From the NCBI RefSeq assembly GCF_016863175.1, contig NZ_BOOJ01000024.1, positions 62,001 through 126,000 on the forward strand: 64,000 nt of DNA. The letters run 5' to 3'. Under the pieces are notes generated by a model, which saw nothing but the letters and a program-made list of their open reading frames with translations, was not told the origin of the DNA and searched no databases. The translations under genes were made by a program, and so were the position numbers. Source of the stretch: Paraplanobispora siamensis. GTDB taxonomy: Bacteria > Actinomycetota > Actinomycetes > Streptosporangiales > Streptosporangiaceae. Positions 52,691 through 61,718 of this stretch are shown piece after piece. Each line of letters starts with the position of its first letter. Position 1 is the stretch's first letter.

Positions 52691-54277
52691 TCACGGCATG
52701 CGGGCGTAGGCGGGCAGGGTGAGGAACTCGGCGAAGTCGTCGTCCAGGGCGACCTCCTTGAACAGGGCGGTGGCCTGGGTGTAGAGGGCCTCGTCGTAGC
52801 CGGGTTCGGCCTTGATCTTGGCGAGTTCCTCGTCGATGATCCGCTCGACGAGTTCCCTGGTGACGACCTCGCCGGTGTCGGCCAGCCGGATGTCGTTGTG
52901 GATCCACTGCCAGATCTGCGAGCGGGAGATCTCGGCGGTGGCGGCGTCCTCCATCAGGTTGTGGATCGCCACCGCGCCCAGCCCGCCCATCCAGGCGGCG
53001 AGATAGCGCAGCGCCACGTCCACGTTGTTGCGCAGGCCGGCCTCGGTGATGTCGCCGGGGGTCTTGGAGACCGCGAGCAGGTCGGCGGCGGAGACGGAGA
53101 CGTCCTCTCGGAGCCGGTCGAGCTGGTTGGGCTTGTCGCCGAGCACGCCGTCGAAGACCTCGCGGCAGATCGGGACCAGGTCGGGGTGGGCCACCCAGGA
53201 GCCGTCGAACCCGTCGCCGGACTCGCGGGTCTTGTCGGCCCGGACCTTCTCCAGCGCGACCTTGTTGACCTCGGCGTCGCGGCGGGAGGGGATGAACGCG
53301 GCCATGCCGCCGATGGCGTGCGCACCGCGCTTGTGGCAGGTGCGCACCAGCAGCTCGGTGTAGGCGCGCATGAACGGCGCGGTCATGGTCACCGCGTTGC
53401 GTTCGGGCAGCAGGAACTCCTTGCCGCGGGTGCGGAACTTCTTGATCACGCTGAACAGGTAGTCCCAGCGGCCCGCGTTGAGCCCGGCCGAGTGGTCGCG
53501 CAGCTCGTAGAGGATCTCCTCCATCTCGAAGGCGGCCGGGTAGGTCTCGATCAGCACGGTCGCGCGGATGGTGCCCTGCGGGATGCCGAGCAGTTCCTGG
53601 GCCCGGACGAAGACGTCGTTCCAGAGGCGGGCCTCCAGGTGCGACTCCATCTTCGGCAGGTAGAAGTAGGGGCCCTTGCCCTTGGCGAGCTGCCGGGCGG
53701 CGCAGTGGAAGAAGTAGAGGCCGAAGTCGACGAGGGAGCCCGACATCGGGGCGCCGTCGAGGACGAGGTGCTTCTCCTCCAGGTGCCAGCCGCGCGGGCG
53801 GACCACGACGGTGGCCAGCTCCTCGTCGGGCTTGAGGGTGTAGCTCTTGCCGCCGGTCTCGAAGTCGATGGTCCGGTCCAGCGCGTCCCGCAGGTTGAGC
53901 TGGCCGCTGATGGTGTTCTCCCAGGTGGGAGCGTTGGCGTCCTCGAAGTCGGCCAGCCAGACCTTGGCGCCGGAGTTGAGGGCGTTGATCGTCATCTTCC
54001 GGTCGACCGGGCCGGTGATCTCCACCCGGCGGTCCACCAGGCCGGGCGCGGGCGGGGCGACCTTCCACTCGGACTCGCGCACGTGCTTGGTCTCGGGAAG
54101 GAAGTCCAGGGTGCCGCCGGCCGACAGCTCCGCCTGCCGTGCCTGCCTGGCCTGGAGCAGCTCGAGGCGCCGGGCGCCGAACTCGCGCTGGAGGGCGGCC
54201 ACGAAGGCCAGCGCCTCCGGCGTGAGGATCTCGTCGAACCGGTCCTGGGAGGTGCCGGTGATCTCAACGCCGTCCAT
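52691..54277 (-). CDS. aceB: Malate synthase A
   Basis: Condenses glyoxylate with acetyl-CoA to malate. 528 residues, typical of form A. Family phrases [78 protein letters not shown] and [19 protein letters not shown] are intact. The ATG has AGGAAG upstream. It would use glyoxylate from glycolate oxidase. No isocitrate lyase gene is in the window. The tandem palindromes upstream match the iclR/mttB operator. Confidence 0.95.
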   Translation of the reverse strand: MDGVEITGTSQDRFDEILTPEALAFVAALQREFGARRLELLQARQARQAELSAGGTLDFLPETKHVRESEWKVAPPAPGLVDRRVEITGPVDRKMTINALNSGAKVWLADFEDANAPTWENTISGQLNLRDALDRTIDFETGGKSYTLKPDEELATVVVRPRGWHLEEKHLVLDGAPMSGSLVDFGLYFFHCAARQLAKGKGPYFYLPKMESHLEARLWNDVFVRAQELLGIPQGTIRATVLIETYPAAFEMEEILYELRDHSAGLNAGRWDYLFSVIKKFRTRGKEFLLPERNAVTMTAPFMRAYTELLVRTCHKRGAHAIGGMAAFIPSRRDAEVNKVALEKVRADKTRESGDGFDGSWVAHPDLVPICREVFDGVLGDKPNQLDRLREDVSVSAADLLAVSKTPGDITEAGLRNNVDVALRYLAAWMGGLGAVAIHNLMEDAATAEISRSQIWQWIHNDIRLADTGEVVTRELVERIIDEELAKIKAEPGYDEALYTQATALFKEVALDDDFAEFLTLPAYARMP

Positions 54278-54286
54278 GAGCTTCCT

Positions 54287-54322
54287 TTCCGCATCGTGGA
54301 AAATCTCTTCTGAATTGCGGAA
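54287..54322 (-). promoter_or_regulatory. Tandem TTCC-N7-GGAA operators upstream of aceB
   Basis: TTCCGCATCGTGGAA (54287-54301) matches 12 of 15 positions of the iclR/mttB site; a second, weaker copy (TTCTGAATTGCGGAA, 54308-54322) lies exactly 21 bp away. They end ten bases before the aceB ATG, so binding would repress. Confidence 0.55.
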
Positions 54323-54505
54323 TTGACGCTACTGGATGGTCACCTACGGGTCAAAGGCAGGGGCCCCTCAGGGCAGGGTCGGGGGCTTCCCGGATGGGTG
54401 GGGAGGCGGCGCTCCGCCACAGTTGTGGAGGCGCCCTTCCGCACGGGGGACGCCGGACGGATCGTGAAGGGGAGCGGAGCTCCCGGAAGTCGAGGACGTG
54501 GGGCC

Positions 54506-55198
54506 ATGAAGAGGAACATTCTTGTCGCGGGGGCGTTCGTGGGCTCGGCCCTGCTGTTGTCCGCCTGCCAGTTCGACGGCTTCGGCGCGACCGAGCAGTC
54601 CGTCGCCTCCTACGACGTGCCCGAGAAGGTGCTGACGCTCGCCGTCGACTCCGGCGCGGGGGACATCGTGGTCAACGAGTCGGACCGGACGGGGATCAGG
54701 GTCACCGAGACGGTCCACTGGAACGGGGACAAGCCCAAGACCGAGCACGTGGTGAGCGGGGACACCCTGCGGCTGACGTACGACTGCGGCGGCGGTTTCG
54801 CGCGGGCCTGCAGCGTCGACTACAAGGTCGAGGTCCCCAAGGGGGTCACGGTCAGGGCGGACACCGGGTCGGGCGACATCACGCTGCGCTCCCTGACCGG
54901 GCAGGTGGACGCGACCGCGGGGTCCGGTGACATCGACGCCAGCGGGCTGGGAGGCAAGAACCTGACCGCCGACACCGGCTCGGGCGACGTCGAGGTCAAG
55001 TTCGCCGGCGTGCCGGACCGGGTCGAGATCGAGACCGGCGCGGGCGACGCCACGGTACGGCTGCCGCAGAACTCCTACAAGGTGACCACCGACACCGGCG
55101 CGGGCGACGAGACGGTCGAGGTCACCAACGACCAGTCGTCCGCCAGGATCATCCAGGTCTCGACCGGCGCGGGCGACGCCAAGGTCCTGCGCTCGTGA
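54506..55198 (+). CDS. DUF4097-family beta-strand repeat lipoprotein
   Basis: 230 residues from the ATG at 54506. Lipoprotein signal with lipobox LSAC (Cys21). The mature part is a right-handed beta-solenoid-like DUF4097 domain in which (T/S)GxGD motifs recur every 18-25 residues (DSGAGDI, DTGSGDI, TAGSGDI, DTGSGDV, ETGAGDA, DTGAGDE, STGAGDA). Probably a surface lipoprotein; the family has no known reaction. Divergent from aceB. Confidence 0.85.
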   Translation: MKRNILVAGAFVGSALLLSACQFDGFGATEQSVASYDVPEKVLTLAVDSGAGDIVVNESDRTGIRVTETVHWNGDKPKTEHVVSGDTLRLTYDCGGGFARACSVDYKVEVPKGVTVRADTGSGDITLRSLTGQVDATAGSGDIDASGLGGKNLTADTGSGDVEVKFAGVPDRVEIETGAGDATVRLPQNSYKVTTDTGAGDETVEVTNDQSSARIIQVSTGAGDAKVLRS

Positions 55199-55204
55199 CC
55201 GCGC

Positions 55205-55270
55205 CCGGCGGCCCCCGGCCGGGGAACCGCCGGAGCGCGATCCAGCGATCTGAGCGATCTGAGCGATCTA
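55205..55270. terminator. Hairpin and 9-bp repeats between convergent genes
   Basis: CCGGCGG/CCGCCGG (55205-55211, 55227-55233) with an inner CCCC/GGGG forms a terminator-like stem. Three 9-bp copies of AGCGATCTG follow (55244-55270), the last holding the stop codon of the FAD oxidase. Confidence 0.45.
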
Positions 55271-56629
55271 GTCGTCCAGCACGGGATAGTTGCTTCGCAG
55301 CACGCCCAGCGGGTCCCTGCGGCGCTTGACGTCGCGCAGGCGGGCCAGGACGTCGCCGGGGAAGGCGCCGGCGGCCCGCTCGCCCGGGCCCAGATTGGTG
55401 AACGGCTTGCGCCCGCTGGTGTAGGGCACCAGCGCCGAGGAGATCTCCCGCTGCCGCTCGGCGACGGCCGCCGCGCTCTCCGGCGTGAACGGCACGCCCA
55501 GCAGGCTCAGGAGATACTCCTCCTCGACGTGGCCGCAGGCGCCGGCTCCGGGCACGGGCCGGGCCAGCGCCCCGCCCAGGTGACGCACCTGCACCAGGGC
55601 CAGCGGGGCCACGCCGCCGGAACCCGCCGCCTCGGCCAGCACCGCCGCGGCGGCCTGGTCGTCGAAGCGGGTGAGCAGCTGGGCCAGGATGCTTCCGGGA
55701 CCCGGGTCGGTCGGCTCGGCGCAGATGTCCCCCAGGGCGGCCACCGGCAGCGGTCCCCGGGTGTCGAGGACCCGGCCGTCGATCTTCTCGAACCGGCGCA
55801 GCAGCGCCTGCGCCTCATCGGCCTCACCGAGGTGGGCGACGTCCACGAGCACCGCGGACAGGCCGCGCAGCGGCTGCGGGACCTGGGGCAGCGGCGGGAA
55901 CTGCATGAGCGAGAACCACACGGTCAGCTCCTCGGGAGCCTCCGCGGCCGTCTCCCGGAAGGCGGCCATGACGTCCGCGGCGCGGTCGGCGGGCCACACG
56001 ATCCGCCCGCCGTACAGCTTCGGCGCCGGATGCAGGTCGAACTCCACGGCGGTGACCACCGCGAAGTCGCCGCCCCCGCCGCGCAGCGCCCAGAACAGCT
56101 CCGGGTCGGACCCGGCGTCCACCCGGGTCCGCGCCCCGTCGGCGGTCACCACGTCGAAGGCGCGCACGCTGTTGGCCGCGTAGCCGTACTTCCTGGCGAA
56201 CCAGCTCACCCCTCCGCCCAGGGTGTAGCCGACCACCCCCGTCGCCGGCGAGCTGCCCGCCAGGCCGGTGAGCCCGTGGCCGCCCGCCTCGGAGAGCACC
56301 TCGCCCCAGGAGACGCCCGCCCCCACCCGGGCCAGCCGCTCGCCCGGCCGTACCTCCACCCCGCGCAGCCGCCCGGTGCGCAGCAGGATCGTCCCGTCGG
56401 TGTTGCCGGAGGCGCCGTGCCCGCTGGGCTGGGTGCTGACGCTCAGCCCGGCCAGGCCGGCCGCCCGGACCACGGCGGCCACGTCGTCGGCGTCCTCGGC
56501 CTCCACGACCGCCAGCACGGGCTGCTCGACGGCCCGGTTCCACGGCAGCCGGGCGGTGTCGAATGCTTCGTCGCCGGCCGTGAGAACCCGGCCGCGTACC
56601 ACCTGGCGGAGATCGCTGCCTATATTCAT
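55268..56629 (-). CDS. FAD-linked oxidase (BBE-like)
   Basis: 453 residues from the ATG at 56629, with GGGAGGA upstream. FAD_binding_4 fold with QPSGHGASGNTDGTILLRT (the SGHG histidine is the usual covalent flavin site), LARVGAGVSWGEVLSEAGGHGLTGLAGSSPATGVVGYTLGGGVSWFARKYG and LRGGGGDFAVVTAVEFDLHP. The C-terminus has a degenerate BBE segment (DVKRRRDPLGVLRSNYPV). The second covalent cysteine of bicovalent enzymes appears absent. Members oxidise sugars, alkaloids or polyketides. The divergent SARP gene and direct repeats between suggest it is a target of that regulator. Confidence 0.85.
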   Translation of the reverse strand: MNIGSDLRQVVRGRVLTAGDEAFDTARLPWNRAVEQPVLAVVEAEDADDVAAVVRAAGLAGLSVSTQPSGHGASGNTDGTILLRTGRLRGVEVRPGERLARVGAGVSWGEVLSEAGGHGLTGLAGSSPATGVVGYTLGGGVSWFARKYGYAANSVRAFDVVTADGARTRVDAGSDPELFWALRGGGGDFAVVTAVEFDLHPAPKLYGGRIVWPADRAADVMAAFRETAAEAPEELTVWFSLMQFPPLPQVPQPLRGLSAVLVDVAHLGEADEAQALLRRFEKIDGRVLDTRGPLPVAALGDICAEPTDPGPGSILAQLLTRFDDQAAAAVLAEAAGSGGVAPLALVQVRHLGGALARPVPGAGACGHVEEEYLLSLLGVPFTPESAAAVAERQREISSALVPYTSGRKPFTNLGPGERAAGAFPGDVLARLRDVKRRRDPLGVLRSNYPVLDD

Positions 56630-56671
56630 GCTGTCCTCCCTGTTGTCTGCGAACTGATGCTCGCCGAAGCC

Positions 56672-56711
56672 GTTTGCGGGGGGTTTGGGGTTCGTTTGGC
56701 TGCGACTTGAG
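56672..56711. promoter_or_regulatory. SARP-type heptamer direct repeats
   Basis: GTTTGCG (56672), GTTTGGG (56683), GTTTGGC (56694) and the weaker ACTTGAG (56705) are spaced exactly 11 bp apart with 4-bp gaps, the layout bound by SARP/AfsR-type proteins. On the reverse strand a -10-like GAGCAT lies about 9 bp past the last repeat, towards the FAD oxidase gene. Confidence 0.6.
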
Positions 56712-56716
56712 GTGCG

Positions 56717-59700
56717 ATGGAGATCCGTCTGTTCGGGCCGGTAGAGGTCGTGGACGACGCGGGCCGGGCGGTGGAGCTGGGCACGCGCAAGCAGCGGGCG
56801 GTCCTGGCGATGCTGGCCCTGGAGCCGGGCCGGGTGGTCTCGCTCGACCGGCTGGTGGAGGAGCTGTGGGCGGGTGAGGCGCCCTCCGGGGCGACCGGGA
56901 CACTCCAGGCCTACATCTCCCATCTTCGCAGGGCCCTGGAGCCCGACCGGCCGCCGCGCTCGCCCTCACGGCTGCTGCTGACCCGCGAGCCGGGCTACCT
57001 GCTCGCGGTGGCGCCGGGCCAGATCGACCTGTTCCGTTTCGAGGCGTGGGCGCAGGAGGGCCGCCGGGCCCTGGTGCGCGAGGAGTACGGCCAGGCGCTG
57101 CGGATCCTCGACCGGGCCAGGGAGGTCTGGCGCGGTGATCCGCTGGTGGAGTTCGCCGACCAGGAGTTCGCCGCGCCCGTGATCGCCAGGCTGGCCGAGC
57201 TGCGCGTCACGGCCGAGGAGGATCGGTTCGAGGCGCGGCTCGCGCTGGGCGAGAGCGGGACGTGCGTCGCCGACCTGGAGGAACTCGTCGAGGCCAACCC
57301 GTACCGGGAGCGGCTGTGGGGGCTGCTGGCGCTGGCGCTGTACCGGTCGGGACGGCAGGCCGACGCGCTGGCCACCCTGCGCAGGGCGCGGGAGCTGCTC
57401 GCCGCGGAGCTCGGCCTCGACCCGGGCCCCGACCTGCGCCGTCTCGAGCAGGCCGTGCTCGGCCAGGATCCCGGGCTGACCGCCCCCGCCCCGGAGCGCG
57501 CGGCGGCGGCCGCGGTCCCGGCCGGCCCCGCGGAGGCGGGGGAGCGGCTCATCGGCAGGGAGGGCCAGCTCGGGCGGATCAGCGCGCGGGTGGCCGAGCT
57601 GCGCCGGGGCTCGGGAGGGGTGCTGCTGATCGAGGGCGAGGCGGGGATCGGCAAGACCCGGCTCGCCCAGGCCGCCGCCGACGAGGCGCGCTCCCGGGGC
57701 ATGACGGCGCTGTGGGGACGCTGCGTCGACACCGCCACCGCCCCGGCGTTCTGGCCGTGGGCGCAGGCGCTGCGGGGCGCCGGTCCGCAGGCCGCGGAGG
57801 TGGTCGGCATCCTCACCGGTGACGCGGTGGCCTGTCCCGACATGCAGCTGTTCGAGCTGTACCAGCGGGTCCTGGCCGCGCTGACCGCGGCGGGGCCGCT
57901 GGTGCTCGTGCTCGACGACCTGCACTGGGCCGACGTCTCCTCGCTGCGGCTGCTCGCCTTCGCCGCCGGTGAGCTGGACCGCTGCCCCGTGCTCATCGTG
58001 GCCACGCTCCGCCCGGAGCCGGGGGAGCACCCCGCGCAGCTGAGCGAGACCCTCGGCGCGCTGGCCAGGGAGCACCGTACCGAGCGCCTGGAGGTGGGCC
58101 CGTTCACCGGCGAGGACGTGGCCGCCTACCTGCGCGTGCGGCGCGTCGGCCCGGAGCCGACCGGTGCCCCGCACACCGGTCCGGAACTGGCCCGGGCCCT
58201 GCACGAGCGCAGCGGCGGCAACCCCTTCTACCTGGGGGAGCTGCTGCGCCTGCTGGAGAGCGAGAACAGCCTGTCCGGCGCCGTCCCCACCGGCGTGCGC
58301 GACGTCATCGGCCGCCGGGTCGCCCGGCTGCCCGGGGAGAGCCGGGAGCTGCTGCGGGTCGCCGCGGTCGCCGGGCGCGACGTCGACGTGGACCTGCTCG
58401 CCGCGGCCACCGGCACCCCCGCCGAGGAGGTCATGTCCCTGCTGGAGCCCGCGGTGGCCACCGGGCTGCTGGTCGAGGTCCCCGAGGACTACCGCTTCTC
58501 CCACGCGCTCGTACGCGACGCCCTGTACGCCCAGCTCAGCCGGGTGGAGGCGGCCCGGACCCATCTGCTGGTGGGACAGGCGCTGGAGACGCTCCCGGCC
58601 GGGGACGGGTCCCCCCGGGCCGCCGAGCTGGCCCACCACTTCGGCAGGGCCGTACGGGTCGGCGGCCGGGCCAAGGCGGTCGAGTACGCCTGCGCCGCCG
58701 CGCGCAGGGCCACCGCCCAGCTGGCCCACGACGAGGCCGTGGACCTGTGGGAGCTGGCCCTCGGCGCGCTGCCCGCCGACGACGGCCCGGCGCGGTGCGC
58801 GGTGCTGACCGAGCTGGCCCGGGCCCGCCGTACGGCGGGGGACGCCGAGGGCGCCCGCCGTGACCTGGAGCAGGCCATGGACCTGGCCCTGCGGATCGGG
58901 GACAGGCAGGCCCTGATCGACGCGGTCACCGTCTCCGGCGAGCAGAGCGTCTGGAACTGGCGCCCCTACGGCGTGGTGGACGAGCGCATGGTGGCGGTGC
59001 TGGAGGACCTGCTGGCCGGAGGGCTGGAGGACCGCCGGCGCGCCGCGCTGCTCGGCGCTCTCGGCATGGAGCTGTACTACGGGCCGCGCCGGGAGGAGGG
59101 AGAGCGCCTGGCACGCGAGGGCGTCGAGCTCGCGCGCCGGGTCGGCGACCCGGTCCTGACCGCGACCACGCTCAACAACTACTGCATCACGGCCTGGGTG
59201 CCCTGGCGGGACGCCGAGCGCCGGGCCGCCACCGAGGAGATCCTGGCCCTGCCCGGCCTGCCCCGCGCCACCGAGCTGATCGCCCGGGTGCTGCGGATGG
59301 CCTCGCTGCTGCGCGCGGGCGAGCTGGCCGAGTGGGACCGGGACCTGGCCCGCTGCGAGTCCCTGCTGCGGGAGCTGGGCCGTCCCGAGCTGGAGGCCAT
59401 GGTCCGCATCGCCGAGACCGCCCGCCGCACCCTCGACGGCGACTGGGCGGCCGCCGAGGCGCTGACCGCCCGCTTCGCCGCGCTGCTGGAGGGCTCCAGC
59501 CTGTGGTGCCCGCAGTTCCCCCGCCTGATCGCCGAGTTCACCTGCGCGCGCGAGCAGGGCCGCGTCCCCGAGATCCTCGGCGAGCTCGTCGAGCGGGCCA
59601 CGGTCCTGGAGACGGTGCCGCTGCGGCCGATCGCCGTGCTGGCGGCGCTGGACGGAGGTGAGCCGGACCTGGCCGCGGAGCTGGTCCGGCGCTGGGGCGC

Positions 59701-60019
59701 CGAGATCCGCGACGACTGGACGGCCGACCTCCTGCTCGTCGTCTGGGGCCTGGTGGCCGCCCGGCTGGGCGTCCCCGACCCGGAGACGATGTACCGCAGG
59801 CTGCTGCCGTACGCCGACCAGCTCGTCATCAGCGGGATGGGCATCTGCGGGTGGGGCTCGCACCACATGATCCTGGCCGAGCTGGCCGCGCGGCTGGGCC
59901 GTACGGAGACCGCGGCCGAGCACGCGCGGCGGGCTGTGGAGGTCCACCGGCGGCTGGGCCTGACCCACTGGGAACGGCGGAGCCTGGAGCTGGCGGATTT
60001 GCTGACGGCGGACCGATAA
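56717..60019 (+). CDS. SARP/AfsR-type transcriptional regulator with ATPase and helical-repeat domains
   Basis: 1100 residues. Residues 1-95: OmpR-type winged helix (LGTRKQRAVLAMLAL, TLQAYISHLRRALEP). 100-245: bacterial transcriptional activation domain. 280-560: AAA-type ATPase (Walker A GEAGIGKT at 307-314, Walker B LVLVLDDLHWAD), then a long TPR-like helical region to the C-terminus ending in LTHWERRSLELADLL. Large SARPs control secondary metabolism or stress genes. GAGGTG precedes the ATG. Direct repeats upstream suggest it regulates the divergent oxidase and perhaps itself. Confidence 0.9.
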   Translation: MEIRLFGPVEVVDDAGRAVELGTRKQRAVLAMLALEPGRVVSLDRLVEELWAGEAPSGATGTLQAYISHLRRALEPDRPPRSPSRLLLTREPGYLLAVAPGQIDLFRFEAWAQEGRRALVREEYGQALRILDRAREVWRGDPLVEFADQEFAAPVIARLAELRVTAEEDRFEARLALGESGTCVADLEELVEANPYRERLWGLLALALYRSGRQADALATLRRARELLAAELGLDPGPDLRRLEQAVLGQDPGLTAPAPERAAAAAVPAGPAEAGERLIGREGQLGRISARVAELRRGSGGVLLIEGEAGIGKTRLAQAAADEARSRGMTALWGRCVDTATAPAFWPWAQALRGAGPQAAEVVGILTGDAVACPDMQLFELYQRVLAALTAAGPLVLVLDDLHWADVSSLRLLAFAAGELDRCPVLIVATLRPEPGEHPAQLSETLGALAREHRTERLEVGPFTGEDVAAYLRVRRVGPEPTGAPHTGPELARALHERSGGNPFYLGELLRLLESENSLSGAVPTGVRDVIGRRVARLPGESRELLRVAAVAGRDVDVDLLAAATGTPAEEVMSLLEPAVATGLLVEVPEDYRFSHALVRDALYAQLSRVEAARTHLLVGQALETLPAGDGSPRAAELAHHFGRAVRVGGRAKAVEYACAAARRATAQLAHDEAVDLWELALGALPADDGPARCAVLTELARARRTAGDAEGARRDLEQAMDLALRIGDRQALIDAVTVSGEQSVWNWRPYGVVDERMVAVLEDLLAGGLEDRRRAALLGALGMELYYGPRREEGERLAREGVELARRVGDPVLTATTLNNYCITAWVPWRDAERRAATEEILALPGLPRATELIARVLRMASLLRAGELAEWDRDLARCESLLRELGRPELEAMVRIAETARRTLDGDWAAAEALTARFAALLEGSSLWCPQFPRLIAEFTCAREQGRVPEILGELVERATVLETVPLRPIAVLAALDGGEPDLAAELVRRWGAEIRDDWTADLLLVVWGLVAARLGVPDPETMYRRLLPYADQLVISGMGICGWGSHHMILAELAARLGRTETAAEHARRAVEVHRRLGLTHWERRSLELADLLTADR

Positions 60020-60094
60020 CCAGATGAGAACCCGGGACGCCCGTGGCACGATCGAGGGAAGACACAGGGACGCGCGGGTGTTCTTCTATACGAG

Positions 60095-61585
60095 ATGACG
60101 CATGTGAAGCACCCCCTCGGGGCATCCGTAAACCACATGACCGAATGGAGCGACGACATAGACACTCGTGAGCCGCTGGACTTCGACCAGTTCGACGATC
60201 TGCCCGAGATCGGCGAGATGGAGCTGGCCGAGCGCCGGGCGCTCCGCCGGGTGGCGGGGCTCTCCACCGAGCTCGAGGACGTCACCGAGGTCGAATACCG
60301 CCAGCTGCGGCTTGAGCGGGTCGTCCTCGTGGGCGTCTGGACCTCGGGTACGGCGATCGACGCCGAGAACTCCCTCCTGGAGCTCAAGCTCCTCGCCGAG
60401 ACCGCCGGCTCCCAGGTGCTGGAGGGCCTGATCCAGCGCCGTCAGCAGCCCGACACCGCCACCTACATCGGTTCCGGCAAGGCCCAGGAACTGGCCGACA
60501 TCGTGGCGGCCACCGGCGCCGACACCGTGATCTGCGACGGCGAGCTGAGCCCCGGCCAGCTGCGCCAGCTCGAGGAGGTCGTCAAGGTCAAGGTCATCGA
60601 CCGGACCATGCTGATCCTCGACATCTTCGCCCAGCACGCCAAGAGCCGCGAGGGCAAGGCGCAGGTCGAGCTGGCCCAGCTCAACTACCTGCTGCCGCGC
60701 CTGCGAGGCTGGGGTGGCAACCTGTCCCGCCAGGTCGGCGGACGGGCCGCGGGCGGCGTCGGCATCGGCGGCCGCGGCCCCGGTGAGACCAAGATCGAGC
60801 TGGACCGCCGCCGGATCCGCGAGCGGATGGCCAAGCTGCGCCGTCAGATCGCGGACATGACGACGGCCAGGGAGACCAAGCGCGCCCGGCGCATGGAGCG
60901 CGAGGTCCCGGCCGTGGCCATCGCCGGTTACACCAACGCCGGCAAGTCCTCCCTGCTGAACCGGCTGACCGGTGCGGGCGTCCTGGTCGAGGACGCGCTC
61001 TTCGCCACCCTCGACCCGACCGTCCGCCGGGCCTACACGCCCGAGGGCCGCCTGTACACGCTGGCCGATACCGTCGGCTTCGTACGGCACCTGCCGCACC
61101 AGCTCGTCGAGGCCTTCCGCTCCACGCTGGAGGAGGTCGGCGACGCCGACCTGATCCTGCACGTGGTCGACGGCTCGCACCCCGACCCGGAGTCGCAGCT
61201 GGCCGCCGTGCGGGAGGTCTTCGCCGACATCGAGGGCGCGCACGACATCCCGGAGATCGTGGTCGTCAACAAGGCCGACGCCGCCGACCCGGTGGTGCTG
61301 GCCCAGCTGACCGCGCGGGAGAGGAACACCGTCGTGGTCTCGGCCCGCACCGGCGCCGGGATCGACGAGCTGCGCGCCGCGATCGAGCGGGAGCTTCCCC
61401 GCTTCGACCGCGAGATCAGGATGCTGGTGCCGTACGACCGCGGCGACCTGATCTCCCGGGCCCACCGCGAGGGTGAGGTCCTGGGCGTCGAGCACACCGG
61501 GGACGGCACGATCCTGCACGCCAGGGTCCTGCCCGGCCTCTACGCCGAGCTGGAGAAGACCGCCAAGCCGGTCGAGACCGTCTGA
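60095..61585 (+). CDS. hflX: GTPase HflX
   Basis: Ribosome-associated GTPase that splits stalled or hibernating ribosomes. 496 residues from the ATG at 60095 (an ATG at 60137 would be shorter; neither has a good ribosome binding site). The N-terminal HflX domain has YIGSGKAQELADIV, the linker GGRGPGETKIELDRRRI, and the G domain GYTNAGKSS (G1), DTVGFVRHLP (G3) and NKAD (G4). A 14-bp terminator hairpin follows. Confidence 0.95.
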   Translation: MTHVKHPLGASVNHMTEWSDDIDTREPLDFDQFDDLPEIGEMELAERRALRRVAGLSTELEDVTEVEYRQLRLERVVLVGVWTSGTAIDAENSLLELKLLAETAGSQVLEGLIQRRQQPDTATYIGSGKAQELADIVAATGADTVICDGELSPGQLRQLEEVVKVKVIDRTMLILDIFAQHAKSREGKAQVELAQLNYLLPRLRGWGGNLSRQVGGRAAGGVGIGGRGPGETKIELDRRRIRERMAKLRRQIADMTTARETKRARRMEREVPAVAIAGYTNAGKSSLLNRLTGAGVLVEDALFATLDPTVRRAYTPEGRLYTLADTVGFVRHLPHQLVEAFRSTLEEVGDADLILHVVDGSHPDPESQLAAVREVFADIEGAHDIPEIVVVNKADAADPVVLAQLTARERNTVVVSARTGAGIDELRAAIERELPRFDREIRMLVPYDRGDLISRAHREGEVLGVEHTGDGTILHARVLPGLYAELEKTAKPVETV

Positions 61586-61620
61586 TCCGCGCCGCGACGG
61601 CGCGGGAGAACGACGACCCC

Positions 61621-61652
61621 GCAGGGGCGGAACCCATCGGTTCCGTCCCTGC
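61621..61652. terminator. Strong bidirectional terminator after hflX
   Basis: Arms 61621-61634 and 61639-61652 pair over 14 bp with one G-U and a 4-base loop, between convergent hflX and the phosphatase gene. Confidence 0.7.
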
Positions 61653-61718
61653 CCGCGTTCTGGGGACAGGGGGTTTCCCGGGCGCGCGGTGGTTCCGGCA
61701 GCCGGGCGTGCGGCGGTT

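Noticed and set aside
56966-60049. 1027-codon open frame antisense to the SARP gene
   Set aside because: Low-complexity shadow of the real frame; the forward protein has clear winged-helix, BTAD and ATPase motifs.
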